Of a DNA stretch of 64,000 bases, positions 10,007 through 18,174 are shown piece by piece. The notes beneath the pieces were generated by a model. The model did not search any database. It saw nothing but the letters and a program-made list of their open reading frames with translations, and was not told the origin of the DNA. The stretch covers positions 558,001 through 622,000 of the forward strand of contig NZ_LZYB01000001.1 of the NCBI RefSeq assembly GCF_001677335.1. Reading direction: 5' to 3'. The first letter of the stretch is position 1. The number at the start of each line of letters is the position of its first letter. A program made the translations under genes and the position numbers. Origin of the DNA: Erythrobacter dokdonensis DSW-74 (GTDB lineage Bacteria > Pseudomonadota > Alphaproteobacteria > Sphingomonadales > Sphingomonadaceae).

Positions 10007-10920
10007 CGCGTCCTTCTCCGCCGCAGCCACAGGATCGCCCAGTCGCCGCGCTGGAGCCTTGCCGCCATGCGGAAACCGGCGCGGCCCATCGCGCGCCTGA
10101 CGGCGGCTTCCTGCTCGCCCGCCAGGAGTCCCGCCAGCAGCAGGTTGCCCCCCGGAATGACGGCCTTGGCGAAATCGGGAGCAAGCTCGACCAGCGGTCC
10201 GGCGAGGATATTGGCGATCAGCAAGTCATAAGGCCCGCGAATCCGGATCAGCGGATCGTCCATCCCGTCGGCGACCACCATCACCGTCTCGCCGCTGCGC
10301 GGGCCCATGGCGATGCCGTTGGTGGCAGCGTTTTCTTCCACCACCGGCACACAGACCGGGTCAATGTCGGTCAGAGTGCACAACGCGCGCGGCCACAGCG
10401 CCAGCGCCGCGAAGCCGAGCAGGCCGGTGCCGGTGCCGATATCGGCGATGTTGCGCGCGACCATGCCGCTCGCCCTCATCGCGCCCAGCATTTCAAGGCA
10501 TCCTGCGGTGGTCTTGTGCTGGCCGGTGCCGAAGGCCTGGCTGGCGGGGATGACGAAGTCGATGGCGTCCGGGTCGGCAGGGAAATCCGGCGTGTGGACA
10601 TGAAAGCGTCCGGCACGGATGGGCTCGACGCCCTGCTGGCTCAGCGTCACCCAGTCGGCGGCGGGAAGTTCCTCGACGGTGATTTTCGGCGCGCGCCCTT
10701 CGAACAGACCGGCTAGCGCGGCTTTCTGCGCCTTGCCGGGCTTGCGCGGGTACCAGCCTTCCAGCTCCCAGTCGTCGGGCCGGTCCTCGGCCACCTCGCG
10801 CCCGGCAATCACCAGTTCGTAATCCCAGTCGTCGATCAGATCATGGGCGAGCAGCGCGGCCTGCACGACGGGCTTGGGCGCGAAGGCGGAGAGCTTCCAT
10901 GTCGTGTCAGCAGACGCCAT
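10003..10920 (-). CDS. prmA: Ribosomal protein L11 methyltransferase PrmA
   Basis: Transfers methyl groups from S-adenosylmethionine to ribosomal protein L11. With the ATG at 10920 it is 305 aa; the longer in-frame start at 10953 adds 11 unconserved residues overlapping the upstream SDR gene. The N-terminal substrate-recognition domain is followed by the PrmA signature PASQAFGTGQHKTTAGCLEM, the SAM motif IADIGTGTGLLGFAAL, the acidic loop TDIDPVCV and the catalytic-region segment LLIANILAGPLVELAPDF. It probably shares a transcript with the SDR gene that ends one base upstream. Confidence 0.93.
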   Translation of the reverse strand: MASADTTWKLSAFAPKPVVQAALLAHDLIDDWDYELVIAGREVAEDRPDDWELEGWYPRKPGKAQKAALAGLFEGRAPKITVEELPAADWVTLSQQGVEPIRAGRFHVHTPDFPADPDAIDFVIPASQAFGTGQHKTTAGCLEMLGAMRASGMVARNIADIGTGTGLLGFAALALWPRALCTLTDIDPVCVPVVEENAATNGIAMGPRSGETVMVVADGMDDPLIRIRGPYDLLIANILAGPLVELAPDFAKAVIPGGNLLLAGLLAGEQEAAVRRAMGRAGFRMAARLQRGDWAILWLRRRRTR

Positions 10921-10921
10921 C

Positions 10922-11647
10922 TTACCGGACAAAGCTCGCTCCGTTGGCATCAATCACCGCGCCGGTCATGCTGGGAGGCGCGTCGAGGGCGCAGAAGGCG
11001 ATGATCGTGGCGATTTCCTCCGGCGTTGCGACCCGGCCGAGCGGAATGTCGGCCAGCAGCCCCGGCCCCCCGCGGCTGGCGAGGTAATCGTCCGCCATGG
11101 AGGTGTCGGTGAAACCGGGCGTGACGGCAAAGCTGAGGATGCCATCGCGCGCGTAGGCTCGGGCAATTGTCTTGTGCATCCCCACCATCCCGCTTTTGGC
11201 GGCGGCGTAGTGCCAGTGGGCCGGCGAATCCCCCCGATAGGCCGCGCGGCTGGCGACATGCACCAACCGCCCGGCAAAGCCGCGCTCCTGCCAGTGCAGC
11301 ACCGCAAAGCGCGAAAGCTGCGCGGCGCTGGTGAGGTTGACGCGCAAGGTGTCTTCCCACGCATCGAGCCATTCGATGTCCGACCGATCGAGCCGGTTGG
11401 CTTCGAACCGCCCGGCATTGTTCACCACTGCGTCGATTTGCCCGTCCGCAATCTCCAGCGCCTGTTCCCACAGCGATTGCACGCTCAAGGGATCGCCGAA
11501 ATCGGCGGCGATGATCGGCATATCCGCCGCGCCGGCCGCCTGCGGACGCGAGGCGTGACCGATGACCCTTGCGCCGCGCGCCGCCAGCTTTTCGAGTGCC
11601 GCCTTGCCGATTCCGCGGCTTGATCCCGTAACCAGAATGTGTCCCAT
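10922..11647 (-). CDS. Short-chain dehydrogenase/reductase (SDR)
   Basis: A 241-aa classical SDR. It shows the Rossmann glycine motif TGSSRGIG (residues 7-14), the NNAG motif, a catalytic Ser in VHVASRAA and the YxxxK pair in HYAAAKSG. The segment SFAVTPGFTDTSMADD and the C-terminal TGAVIDANGASFVR are also typical. The Arg after SS suggests NADP preference, but the substrate is unknown. The start at 11647 is chosen because the Rossmann strand begins right after MGH; much longer in-frame extensions are not conserved. It lies upstream of prmA and is divergent from sdhC. Confidence 0.88.
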   Translation of the reverse strand: MGHILVTGSSRGIGKAALEKLAARGARVIGHASRPQAAGAADMPIIAADFGDPLSVQSLWEQALEIADGQIDAVVNNAGRFEANRLDRSDIEWLDAWEDTLRVNLTSAAQLSRFAVLHWQERGFAGRLVHVASRAAYRGDSPAHWHYAAAKSGMVGMHKTIARAYARDGILSFAVTPGFTDTSMADDYLASRGGPGLLADIPLGRVATPEEIATIIAFCALDAPPSMTGAVIDANGASFVR

Positions 11648-11755
11648 GCAATCGCCTATCCGAAACTTTGCAAGCTGTGTCCACCGCTCGCCGCTTGCCT
11701 CAGCCGACAGCGGCGCTAAGTGGGATGCCATAAACAGGGACCAGACGGGATTACC

Positions 11756-12136
11756 ATGAATCAAAGACCGCTTTCTCCCCACCTCCAGATCTGGCGCTGG
11801 GGGCCGCACATGCTGGTATCGATCCTGCACCGCGCGACGGGTGACGGCATGGCGCTGGTCGGCCTCGGCGTGCTGGTTTGGTGGCTCGGCTCGCTTGCCA
11901 GCGGGCCGGAAGCCTATGCCAGCTTCCGTAGCATCATGGGCTCGATCCCCGGCATGGTGGTGCTGGTGGGTCTTTCCTGGGCGTTCTTCACCCACCTCAT
12001 GAGCGGCCTCAGGCACTTCGTGCTCGATATTGGCGCAGGCTACGAGCTCGATACCAACCGCATGTGGTCGATTGCCTCGCCGGTGATCGCCATTGTTCTC
12101 ACCGCGGCCTTCTGGGCCCTGATCCTGCTGCGCTGA
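11756..12136 (+). CDS. sdhC: Succinate dehydrogenase cytochrome b556 subunit SdhC
   Basis: Membrane anchor of complex II in the inner membrane, 126 aa with three transmembrane helices (about 28-50, 62-85 and 104-125). The signature N-terminus RPLSPHLQIWRWGPHMLVSI and the SILHRATG segment carry the quinone-site Ser/Arg, and SGLRHFVLDIG holds the haem-ligand His. The start at 11756 (MNQRPLSPH) fits the family; an in-frame ATG at 11720 would add 12 odd residues. It is first in the sdhC-sdhD-sdhA operon, 13 bp before sdhD. Confidence 0.95.
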   Translation: MNQRPLSPHLQIWRWGPHMLVSILHRATGDGMALVGLGVLVWWLGSLASGPEAYASFRSIMGSIPGMVVLVGLSWAFFTHLMSGLRHFVLDIGAGYELDTNRMWSIASPVIAIVLTAAFWALILLR

Positions 12137-12149
12137 GGAGGTAACGACA

Positions 12150-12536
12150 ATGGGTAACGGAACTTCCATCGGCCGTGTGCGCGGGCTGGGTGCAGCGCAT
12201 GAAGGCCCGCATCACTGGCTGGTGCAACGCTTTACCGCGGTCGGCAATGTCGTGCTGATGAGCTGGCTCCTGGTCAGCTTCGTCATGCTGGGTGATTTCG
12301 GCTATGCCAGCGTCACCAAGTGGCTCTCGCAGCCGGTTTCGGCCACCGCGATGATCCTGCTTGTGGTCAGCCTGTTCTGGCACGCGCGGCTGGGCCTGCA
12401 GGTGCTGATCGAGGATTATCTCCACGATGCCGGCACCAAGTTCGGGGCGCTGGTCGCGCTCAATCTTGCAACCATCGGCGGCGGCGCTTTCGCGATCTTC
12501 AGCGTTGCCGCGCTCGCATTCGGAGGACAGGCCTGA
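12150..12536 (+). CDS. sdhD: Succinate dehydrogenase hydrophobic membrane anchor SdhD
   Basis: Second membrane subunit of complex II, 128 aa with three hydrophobic helices (about 27-50, 60-82 and 98-122). The family motif [13 protein letters not shown] opens the first helix. [18 protein letters not shown] carries the haem-ligand His and the quinone-site Asp-Tyr. The ribosome binding site GAGGAGGTAACGACA is strong. The stop overlaps the sdhA start (TGATG), indicating translational coupling. Confidence 0.94.
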   Translation: MGNGTSIGRVRGLGAAHEGPHHWLVQRFTAVGNVVLMSWLLVSFVMLGDFGYASVTKWLSQPVSATAMILLVVSLFWHARLGLQVLIEDYLHDAGTKFGALVALNLATIGGGAFAIFSVAALAFGGQA

Positions 12537-14404
12537 TGGCTACGTCAGCAGCACCCGGCACCGCCAATGATGTCGGCGGGGCACACCTCAAGGGCGCTTA
12601 CAAGATTATCGACCACACCTATGACGTCGTCGTGGTGGGCGCGGGTGGTTCCGGCCTGCGCGCCACCATGGGCGCGGCCGAGGCAGGCCTGCGCACCGCG
12701 AACATCTCCAAGGTGTTCCCCACGCGCTCGCACACCGTGGCGGCGCAGGGCGGGATTGCCGCCAGCCTCGGCAACAATTCGCCCGATCACTGGACCTGGC
12801 ACATGTACGATACCGTCAAGGGGTCGGACTGGCTGGGCGACCAGGACGCGATCGAATACCTCGCGCGCGAAGCTCCGGCCGCCGTGTACGAGCTGGAGCA
12901 CGCGGGCGTGCCGTTCAGCCGCAATGCCGATGGCACGATCTACCAGCGGCCCTTCGGCGGGCACATGCAGAACATGGGCGCAGGCCCGCCGGTGCAGCGC
13001 ACCTGCGCCGCCGCCGACCGCACCGGCCACGCCATGCTCCACGCGCTGTATCAGCAGAGCCTGAAGTATGATGCGGACTTCTTCATCGAATATTTCGCGC
13101 TCGACCTGATCATGTCCGAACGTGACGGCGAGAAGGTCTGCGTCGGCGTGATGGCGATGTGCCTTGATGACGGCACGATCCACCGCTTCCGCGCGCAGAG
13201 CGTCGTGCTGGCGACCGGCGGTTATGGCCGCTGCTACTACACCGCGACTTCGGCCCACACCTGCACCGGCGACGGCGGCGGGATGGTGCTGCGCGCCGGA
13301 CTGCCGCTGCAGGACATGGAATTCGTGCAGTTCCACCCGACCGGCATCTACGGCGCGGGCGTGCTCATCACCGAAGGCGCGCGCGGCGAGGGCGGTTATC
13401 TCACCAACTCCGAAGGCGAGCGCTTCATGGAGCGTTATGCCCCGTCCGCGAAGGACTTGGCCTCGCGCGACGTCGTGTCGCGTTCGATGGCGCTCGAAAT
13501 GCGCGAAGGGCGCGGCGTCGGGCCGGAGGGAGATCACATCTACCTCCACCTCGACCACATCGACCCGAACGTGCTCGCCCAGCGCCTGCCGGGCATTACC
13601 GAAAGCGGCAAGATCTTCGCCGGCGTCGATCTCACCCGCCAGCCGCTGCCCGTCACCCCGACGGTGCATTACAACATGGGCGGCATCCCGTGTAACTATC
13701 ACGGGCAGGTCGTGACGCTGGGGCCGGACGGCAATCCGGATACCGTCATCCCCGGGCTTTATGCCGTGGGCGAGGCGGCGTGCGTGTCGGTGCACGGGGC
13801 GAACCGCCTCGGCTCGAACTCGCTGATCGACCTTGTGGTGTTTGGCCGTGCGACCGGCCACCACCTGCGCGACAACCTCAAGCCCAATGCCAAGCAGGCC
13901 GAACTGCCCGCCGACAGCGCCGACTTTGCGCTGACCCGGCTCGATCACTTCCGTTATGCCGAGGGCGGATCGCCGACCGCGCAGATCCGGGCCGAGATGC
14001 AGAAGGCGATGCAGAAGCACTGCGCCGTCTTCCGCGACCAGAAGCTGATGGACGAGGGCGTCGCCAAGCTGGCCGAGCAGAACAAGCGGATGGAGGATAT
14101 CCACGTCACCGACAAGTCGCTGATCTGGAACTCCGACCTCATCGAGACGCTGGAACTCGACAACCTCATGGCGCAGGCCAACGTCACGATGGCGAGCGCG
14201 GCCAACCGCAAGGAAAGCCGCGGCGCCCACGCGCACGAGGACTTCCCCGATCGCAACGACAAGGAATGGATGAAGCACACCATCGCCTGGTTCGACGGTT
14301 GGGGCGGGCGCGGCAGCAACATCCGCATCGATTACCGTCCGGTGCACGAATACACGCTGACCGACGACATCAAGTATATCGAGCCCAAGGCGCGGGTGTA
14401 TTGA
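12536..14404 (+). CDS. sdhA: Succinate dehydrogenase flavoprotein subunit SdhA
   Basis: Catalytic FAD subunit of complex II; oxidises succinate to fumarate in the TCA cycle. At 622 aa it has normal length. It shows the FAD Rossmann motif [13 protein letters not shown], the covalent-FAD His in [13 protein letters not shown], the substrate-site segments [14 protein letters not shown] and [19 protein letters not shown], and [19 protein letters not shown]. The C-terminus ends [10 protein letters not shown] as in alphaproteobacterial proteins. The iron-sulfur subunit gene sdhB does not follow; the next genes are a small membrane protein and a C13 peptidase. Confidence 0.98.
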   Translation: MATSAAPGTANDVGGAHLKGAYKIIDHTYDVVVVGAGGSGLRATMGAAEAGLRTANISKVFPTRSHTVAAQGGIAASLGNNSPDHWTWHMYDTVKGSDWLGDQDAIEYLAREAPAAVYELEHAGVPFSRNADGTIYQRPFGGHMQNMGAGPPVQRTCAAADRTGHAMLHALYQQSLKYDADFFIEYFALDLIMSERDGEKVCVGVMAMCLDDGTIHRFRAQSVVLATGGYGRCYYTATSAHTCTGDGGGMVLRAGLPLQDMEFVQFHPTGIYGAGVLITEGARGEGGYLTNSEGERFMERYAPSAKDLASRDVVSRSMALEMREGRGVGPEGDHIYLHLDHIDPNVLAQRLPGITESGKIFAGVDLTRQPLPVTPTVHYNMGGIPCNYHGQVVTLGPDGNPDTVIPGLYAVGEAACVSVHGANRLGSNSLIDLVVFGRATGHHLRDNLKPNAKQAELPADSADFALTRLDHFRYAEGGSPTAQIRAEMQKAMQKHCAVFRDQKLMDEGVAKLAEQNKRMEDIHVTDKSLIWNSDLIETLELDNLMAQANVTMASAANRKESRGAHAHEDFPDRNDKEWMKHTIAWFDGWGGRGSNIRIDYRPVHEYTLTDDIKYIEPKARVY

Positions 14405-14477
14405 GATAGGGAAGGTCGTTCTTCCCCCTTGGGCCGGCTATGCCCTGCTGGCGTTCTTCGCCGCGGGGCTGGCCGCC

Positions 14478-14954
14478 ATGGCCTACAAGGGGATCGGCGA
14501 GCGGGTTTACCGCTTCTATCTCGAAGAGACCGGGGCAGTCGTCACGGGCGAGGTGGTGGGCCACCGGCTCTATCGCTGCCGCGGCATCCGCTGCGCGCGC
14601 AGGATTTCTCCCGAGGGCGGATACGGGAGCGCTCCATTCGAGGCTTTTCTTGAGCGATGCCTCGCCAGAGCGAGGAGCAATTGCCACACGGATCTGGTCG
14701 TCCGGTTCACGTATGACGGGAGACCGGTCGAAATCGAGGGCCAGGTCACGAAACCTGACTTCGGCCAAATCGCGCCGGGCAGCCCCATCGCCGTGCTGGT
14801 GAACCGCGATCACCCCGAAAAATCCCTGCTGTGCGATCACAATCCCGAGGGCTTCCTGTTCTGGGTTGCGCTCTTGCAACTCGCCGTGGTGTCGCTTCTG
14901 GCGATGGTCTTATTGCCCCGACCTTCGCGCAGCAGGCGCTACCCACGCCGATAG
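14478..14954 (+). CDS. Membrane protein resembling DUF3592, start uncertain
   Basis: From the ATG at 14478 the protein is 158 aa with one C-terminal helix (WVALLQLAVVSLLAMVLL). The pattern of a GAVVTGEVVGHR strand, VRFTYDGRPVEIEG and GSPIAVLVNRDHPEKSLLC resembles DUF3592-type membrane proteins, which usually have a helix at each end. The same frame stays open upstream through a hydrophobic stretch (WAGYALLAFFAAGLAA), which would supply the missing N-terminal helix. No ATG, GTG or TTG precedes it after the sdhA stop; only ATT at 14400 and CTG at 14445/14448 are available. The true start may therefore be non-canonical. The function is unknown. Confidence 0.6.
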   Translation: MAYKGIGERVYRFYLEETGAVVTGEVVGHRLYRCRGIRCARRISPEGGYGSAPFEAFLERCLARARSNCHTDLVVRFTYDGRPVEIEGQVTKPDFGQIAPGSPIAVLVNRDHPEKSLLCDHNPEGFLFWVALLQLAVVSLLAMVLLPRPSRSRRYPRR

Positions 14955-15044
14955 GGGTTGCACCAGAACATTGCGATCCGACTGGCTATCGCCCGCAGCG
15001 AAGCCGCTTGACCCGCTGCAGGGTTGCGGGCAGCTTCCTTCCCG

Positions 15045-16079
15045 ATGAACAGGGGCAGGATCATCGCAGGGCTCTTGGCGGCATTGCTCGCGGCTCCGGC
15101 ACTGTCGCAATCCTCCGCCCCCAATCCAAACCAACCCCCGCCGCACACCGCGCCGTTCCCCGATCTCGGCAGCGGTGAGAGCCGGGCCGAGCGGCGCGCC
15201 AGTTTCGAGGCGGGGCCTGAACTCCAGCGCGGCTTTTCCGCCGCGCATGTCCGCGAACAGCGCCGCCGGCTCGACAGCGCGCTTGCCGCGCTCCGGCCCC
15301 ACACGCCGGGCACGAGCGATGCCTATGTCCTCACCATCGCGCTCGATAGCGATCCGGTCTTCGCCCGCGAGGCGCGCGAGGCGGCGCGGGTCCTGGCGGC
15401 GCGCTACGGGGCCGAGGGGCGCACGCTCACCCTCGCCGGGCCGGACGGGGTGCGTGACGATGCGCCCCACGGCTCGATCACCGCGCTGGTGCTGGCGCTT
15501 TCGCATGTCGGCAGCCTGATGGAACCATCAGAGGATGTGCTGGTGCTCTACACCACCAGCCACGGGCTCGATCTGGGGCTGGCCTATCACTACGGCGATA
15601 CCGGCTACGGTATCCTTTCCCCTGCGCGATTGAAGGCGGCGCTGGAGGAGGCGGGGATCCGCCGCCGGGTGCTGATCCTCTCGGCCTGCTATTCGGGGGT
15701 CTTCGTGCCGCTGCTGTCCGGGCCGGACACAGCGATCCTCACCGCGGCGGCGAGCACCCGCACCTCCTTCGGCTGCGCGGCGGAGAACGACTGGACCTTC
15801 TTCGGTGACGCGCTGATCAACCGCGCGCTGCGCCAGCCGGTCGCACTCGAGGAGGCGGCGCGGCAGGCCGGACGCTCGGTCGCGGAATGGGAGCTGAAGG
15901 CGCGCTTCCTCGCTTCGCTGCCGCAGGTGAGCATCGGTAACGGTGCGAAAGGCTGGTTGCCCCAGATCGAGGCGCGGATGCCGCGCATTGCCAGCGCGCC
16001 GGTGGGCAAGCCTGCCTTCGATCCGGCAACGACTACGGCGCCGGTGGTGGCGGAGAAGGCGCGCGGCGGGCGGAAATAA
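15045..16079 (+). CDS. Secreted C13-family (caspase/legumain-like) cysteine peptidase
   Basis: A 344-aa protein with a signal peptide (RIIAGLLAALLAAPALSQ). The core shows a His-Cys dyad in the clan CD arrangement: LVLYTTSHG (His at the end of a beta strand) and, about 60 residues later, LILSACYSG (Cys). DSDPVFAREAREAARVLAAR and AILTAAASTRTSFGC also match bacterial peptidase C13 proteins. The Pro-rich segment after the signal peptide is a likely linker. Bacterial C13 proteins are poorly characterised and the substrate is unknown. The ATG at 15045 gives a compact signal peptide; an in-frame ATG lies at 15024. The 3' end overlaps the convergent phytase-like/cyclophilin gene by 47 bp. Confidence 0.82.
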   Translation: MNRGRIIAGLLAALLAAPALSQSSAPNPNQPPPHTAPFPDLGSGESRAERRASFEAGPELQRGFSAAHVREQRRRLDSALAALRPHTPGTSDAYVLTIALDSDPVFAREAREAARVLAARYGAEGRTLTLAGPDGVRDDAPHGSITALVLALSHVGSLMEPSEDVLVLYTTSHGLDLGLAYHYGDTGYGILSPARLKAALEEAGIRRRVLILSACYSGVFVPLLSGPDTAILTAAASTRTSFGCAAENDWTFFGDALINRALRQPVALEEAARQAGRSVAEWELKARFLASLPQVSIGNGAKGWLPQIEARMPRIASAPVGKPAFDPATTTAPVVAEKARGGRK

Positions 16080-17658
16080 TCCGCACCGGCTTGGCCAGCA
16101 TCTCGCCCTTCATCCAGCCTTCGCCCTTGGCCGGGTCGATCTCGCTGGCGTGGATCGCGGCGACCACGTCCATGCCCTCCACGACATAGCCGAACACGGC
16201 ATAGCCGTTTCGCCATACCGGATCGGTCGCGGCAGGATCGGCGTTGAGCCCGGTCTGGTCCTCGATCATGATCGAAAAATCGCCATTAGCACTGCCCGGC
16301 TCGCCCATCGCCATCGACAGCGCGCCGTGGGTATGGCTGAGGCCGGTCAGCGACGTCGGTTCATGCACGATCGGTGGCAGGATGCGCTTGGGATCGAACT
16401 GGGTGCCGCCCTGCAGCAGGCCGTTGGGGCGCGGCTCGCGGTCCAATCGCATCGCGCGGTAGAACACCGTTCCGTCGAACCGCTTTTCATCGACATAGCG
16501 CAGGAAATTGGCGGCGGTGACCGGCGCGCGTTCTGTCTCCAGCGCGATGGTGATCGCGCCCATTTCGGTGTCGAGCACGACCCTGACGCTCGCTGCTTCG
16601 GGGAAGGGGCGCGTGCCGGGACGGGCGGTGGATTTGGTCGCGGGAGCCGCGGCGACCACTTGCGGCGCGCCCGGTGGCGGGGCGGTGCCTGCAATCTCGA
16701 ACTTCATCAGCAACGTGCGCTGGCAGCCGGGTCGTTCATTGCCATCGCAATTGCGGAAATTGTCGTCCGAGACGAGGTAGAGGAATTGCCGCCCCGCCTC
16801 CTCGCGCAAGGCCAGTCCCTCGAAATTGTCGAGCGTCAGCGGCGGGGCAAGCACGGCGAGGGTCTTGGCGGTGTTGTCGGCGGCCACTTCGACAATCGCG
16901 GCGCGGTTGCCTTCGTCCGGGCGATAGCTGCGCAGCAGGACAAAACAGGTGCCGTCCGCCTTGCAGGCAGCATCGGTCGGCACGCCGCCTGCCTCGGCAA
17001 TGCCCTCGGGGGCGGGCAAGTGGAAGGGGGCGGCGCCCGTTGCGGTGATGCGCGTGCAATTGGGCCGCGCCGCATCGACCCATTCGCCGCACACCAGCAG
17101 GCCACCGTCATAGGCGGCCAGTGTCTCGATCCCGTGATTGGCTTCGGCCCCGGCAATCAGCGCCGCCGCGCCGTCCTCGCTCCCCGATGATGCCCCATCC
17201 AGCGCGGGATAGCGCCAGATGCGGTGCTCCTGCTCGAAGGCGACGAGCCATTCGCCGCTGGCAAGGCGCGTCAGGCTTTCCGCATCGCCGCGCTGCTTGC
17301 CGCCAAGCTTGCGCCCGCGCTCGTCGAGCAGCGGGCCAAGCCGGACCAGCGAGACATCGACCAGCCGCCCCTGTACATTCTCGGGCGTCAGCACGAGCCA
17401 GCGCCCGTCATCGCTCACCGCGTAGAGCGCGCCTTCGTGCCATGCGAGGCCCGAAATGCCGCCGATTCCGGCCTTGTCGGGCGCGATGGCAACGCCGCCG
17501 CGAAAGATCAGCTCGCCCGTCTCCCTGTCCGGCTCTCCCCCGGCCAGCTCCACGCTTTCGGTCAGCGGCAGGAATTCCTCGGTCTGTGCCAGCAAGGGTG
17601 CGGCAAGGGCGAGAAACAGGACGGTTAGCGCGGCGCGAATGGTCATCCGTCCGAACAT
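16033..17658 (-). CDS. Secreted fusion: phytase-like esterase domain plus cyclophilin-type peptidyl-prolyl isomerase
   Basis: A 541-aa protein with a signal peptide (RAALTVLFLALAAPLLAQ). Residues about 25-330 match the 'esterase-like activity of phytase' beta-propeller family: IGGISGLAWHEGALYAVSDD, DAESLTRLASGEWLVAFEQE and NFEGLALREEAGRQFLYLVS. After a Pro/Ala linker, residues about 360-530 form a cyclophilin: VVLDTEMGAITIALETERAP, NFLRYVDEKRFDGTVFYR, GLLQGG and ALSMAMGEPGSANGDFSIMI. The cyclophilin part likely folds periplasmic proteins; the propeller's substrate is unknown. No frameshift is seen, so this is one continuous reading frame. Starts at 17658 and 17646 are both plausible. Confidence 0.82.
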   Translation of the reverse strand: MFGRMTIRAALTVLFLALAAPLLAQTEEFLPLTESVELAGGEPDRETGELIFRGGVAIAPDKAGIGGISGLAWHEGALYAVSDDGRWLVLTPENVQGRLVDVSLVRLGPLLDERGRKLGGKQRGDAESLTRLASGEWLVAFEQEHRIWRYPALDGASSGSEDGAAALIAGAEANHGIETLAAYDGGLLVCGEWVDAARPNCTRITATGAAPFHLPAPEGIAEAGGVPTDAACKADGTCFVLLRSYRPDEGNRAAIVEVAADNTAKTLAVLAPPLTLDNFEGLALREEAGRQFLYLVSDDNFRNCDGNERPGCQRTLLMKFEIAGTAPPPGAPQVVAAAPATKSTARPGTRPFPEAASVRVVLDTEMGAITIALETERAPVTAANFLRYVDEKRFDGTVFYRAMRLDREPRPNGLLQGGTQFDPKRILPPIVHEPTSLTGLSHTHGALSMAMGEPGSANGDFSIMIEDQTGLNADPAATDPVWRNGYAVFGYVVEGMDVVAAIHASEIDPAKGEGWMKGEMLAKPVRIISARRAPSPPPPAP

Positions 17659-17716
17659 ATCGGCGCTTCGTCGAGGCGCAAGCGGGCAGGGTTGCTGTTC
17701 ATCCGGCGGCAATGTT

Positions 17717-17747
17717 TACAGATGTAGTCGACATGACTACAGGTGTA
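17717..17747. promoter_or_regulatory. Double BlaI/MecI-type operator
   Basis: Two copies of TACA-N2-TGTA occur, at 17717-17726 (TACAGATGTA) and 17738-17747 (TACAGGTGTA), 21 bp apart, about two helical turns. Between them lies a perfect GTAGTC/GACTAC inverted repeat (17724-17740). TACA/TGTA is the known half-site of BlaI/MecI-family repressors, and the next gene encodes one. Autorepression is inferred. Confidence 0.72.
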
Positions 17748-17769
17748 ATCAACCTTCAGGGAGACCCAC

Positions 17770-18174
17770 GTGAAACCGCCGAATGCGAACACGCCCGAGG
17801 AACCCGTCCACGAACGCATCACCGAAGCCGAACTGGCGGTGATGGATGTGCTGTGGGAGCGCCCGCGCCAGACCGCCGCCGAGGTGTGCGAGGTGGTGTG
17901 CGAGGCGCGCGGCTGGAGCCTCGCCACGGTCAAGACCCTGCTCGCCCGGCTGGTGCAGAAAGGCGTGCTCGCCGCAGAGCCTGACGGGCGGCGCTATCTC
18001 TACACCCCCCTGATCGCGCGCGCGGCCTATGTCGGCGGTGAATCGCGCCGCCTGGTCGACCGGCTGTTCGGCGGACGCGCTGCCTCGCTGGTCGCGCATC
18101 TTGCAGAGACCGAAGCGCTGACCGGGGATGACCTTGCCGAGATCGAGGCGTTGCTCAGGGAGCTCAGGCCATGA
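17770..18174 (+). CDS. BlaI/MecI/CopY-family transcriptional repressor
   Basis: A 134-aa winged-helix repressor with the family core ITEAELAVMDVLWERPRQTA, VKTLLARLVQKGVLAAEPDG and RRYLYTPLI, followed by the C-terminal dimerisation region (DDLAEIEALLREL). Family members dimerise on TACA/TGTA operators and are cleaved or released after signalling by a partner M56 metalloprotease. The start is GTG at 17770 behind the ribosome binding site CAGGGAG. The M56 gene begins within its stop codon (ATGA), so repressor and protease are co-translated. Two operators lie just upstream. Regulation of beta-lactam resistance is not implied; no beta-lactamase is adjacent. Confidence 0.93.
   Translation: MKPPNANTPEEPVHERITEAELAVMDVLWERPRQTAAEVCEVVCEARGWSLATVKTLLARLVQKGVLAAEPDGRRYLYTPLIARAAYVGGESRRLVDRLFGGRAASLVAHLAETEALTGDDLAEIEALLRELRP

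Noticed and set aside
12545..14347. 600-codon open frame antisense to sdhA
   Set aside because: It mirrors sdhA codon structure and shows no domain or ribosome binding site.
17765..17775. parS-like CCCACGTGAAAC at the BlaI start
   Set aside because: Only the right half matches; the left half has several mismatches and the sequence is explained by the GTG start and first codons.
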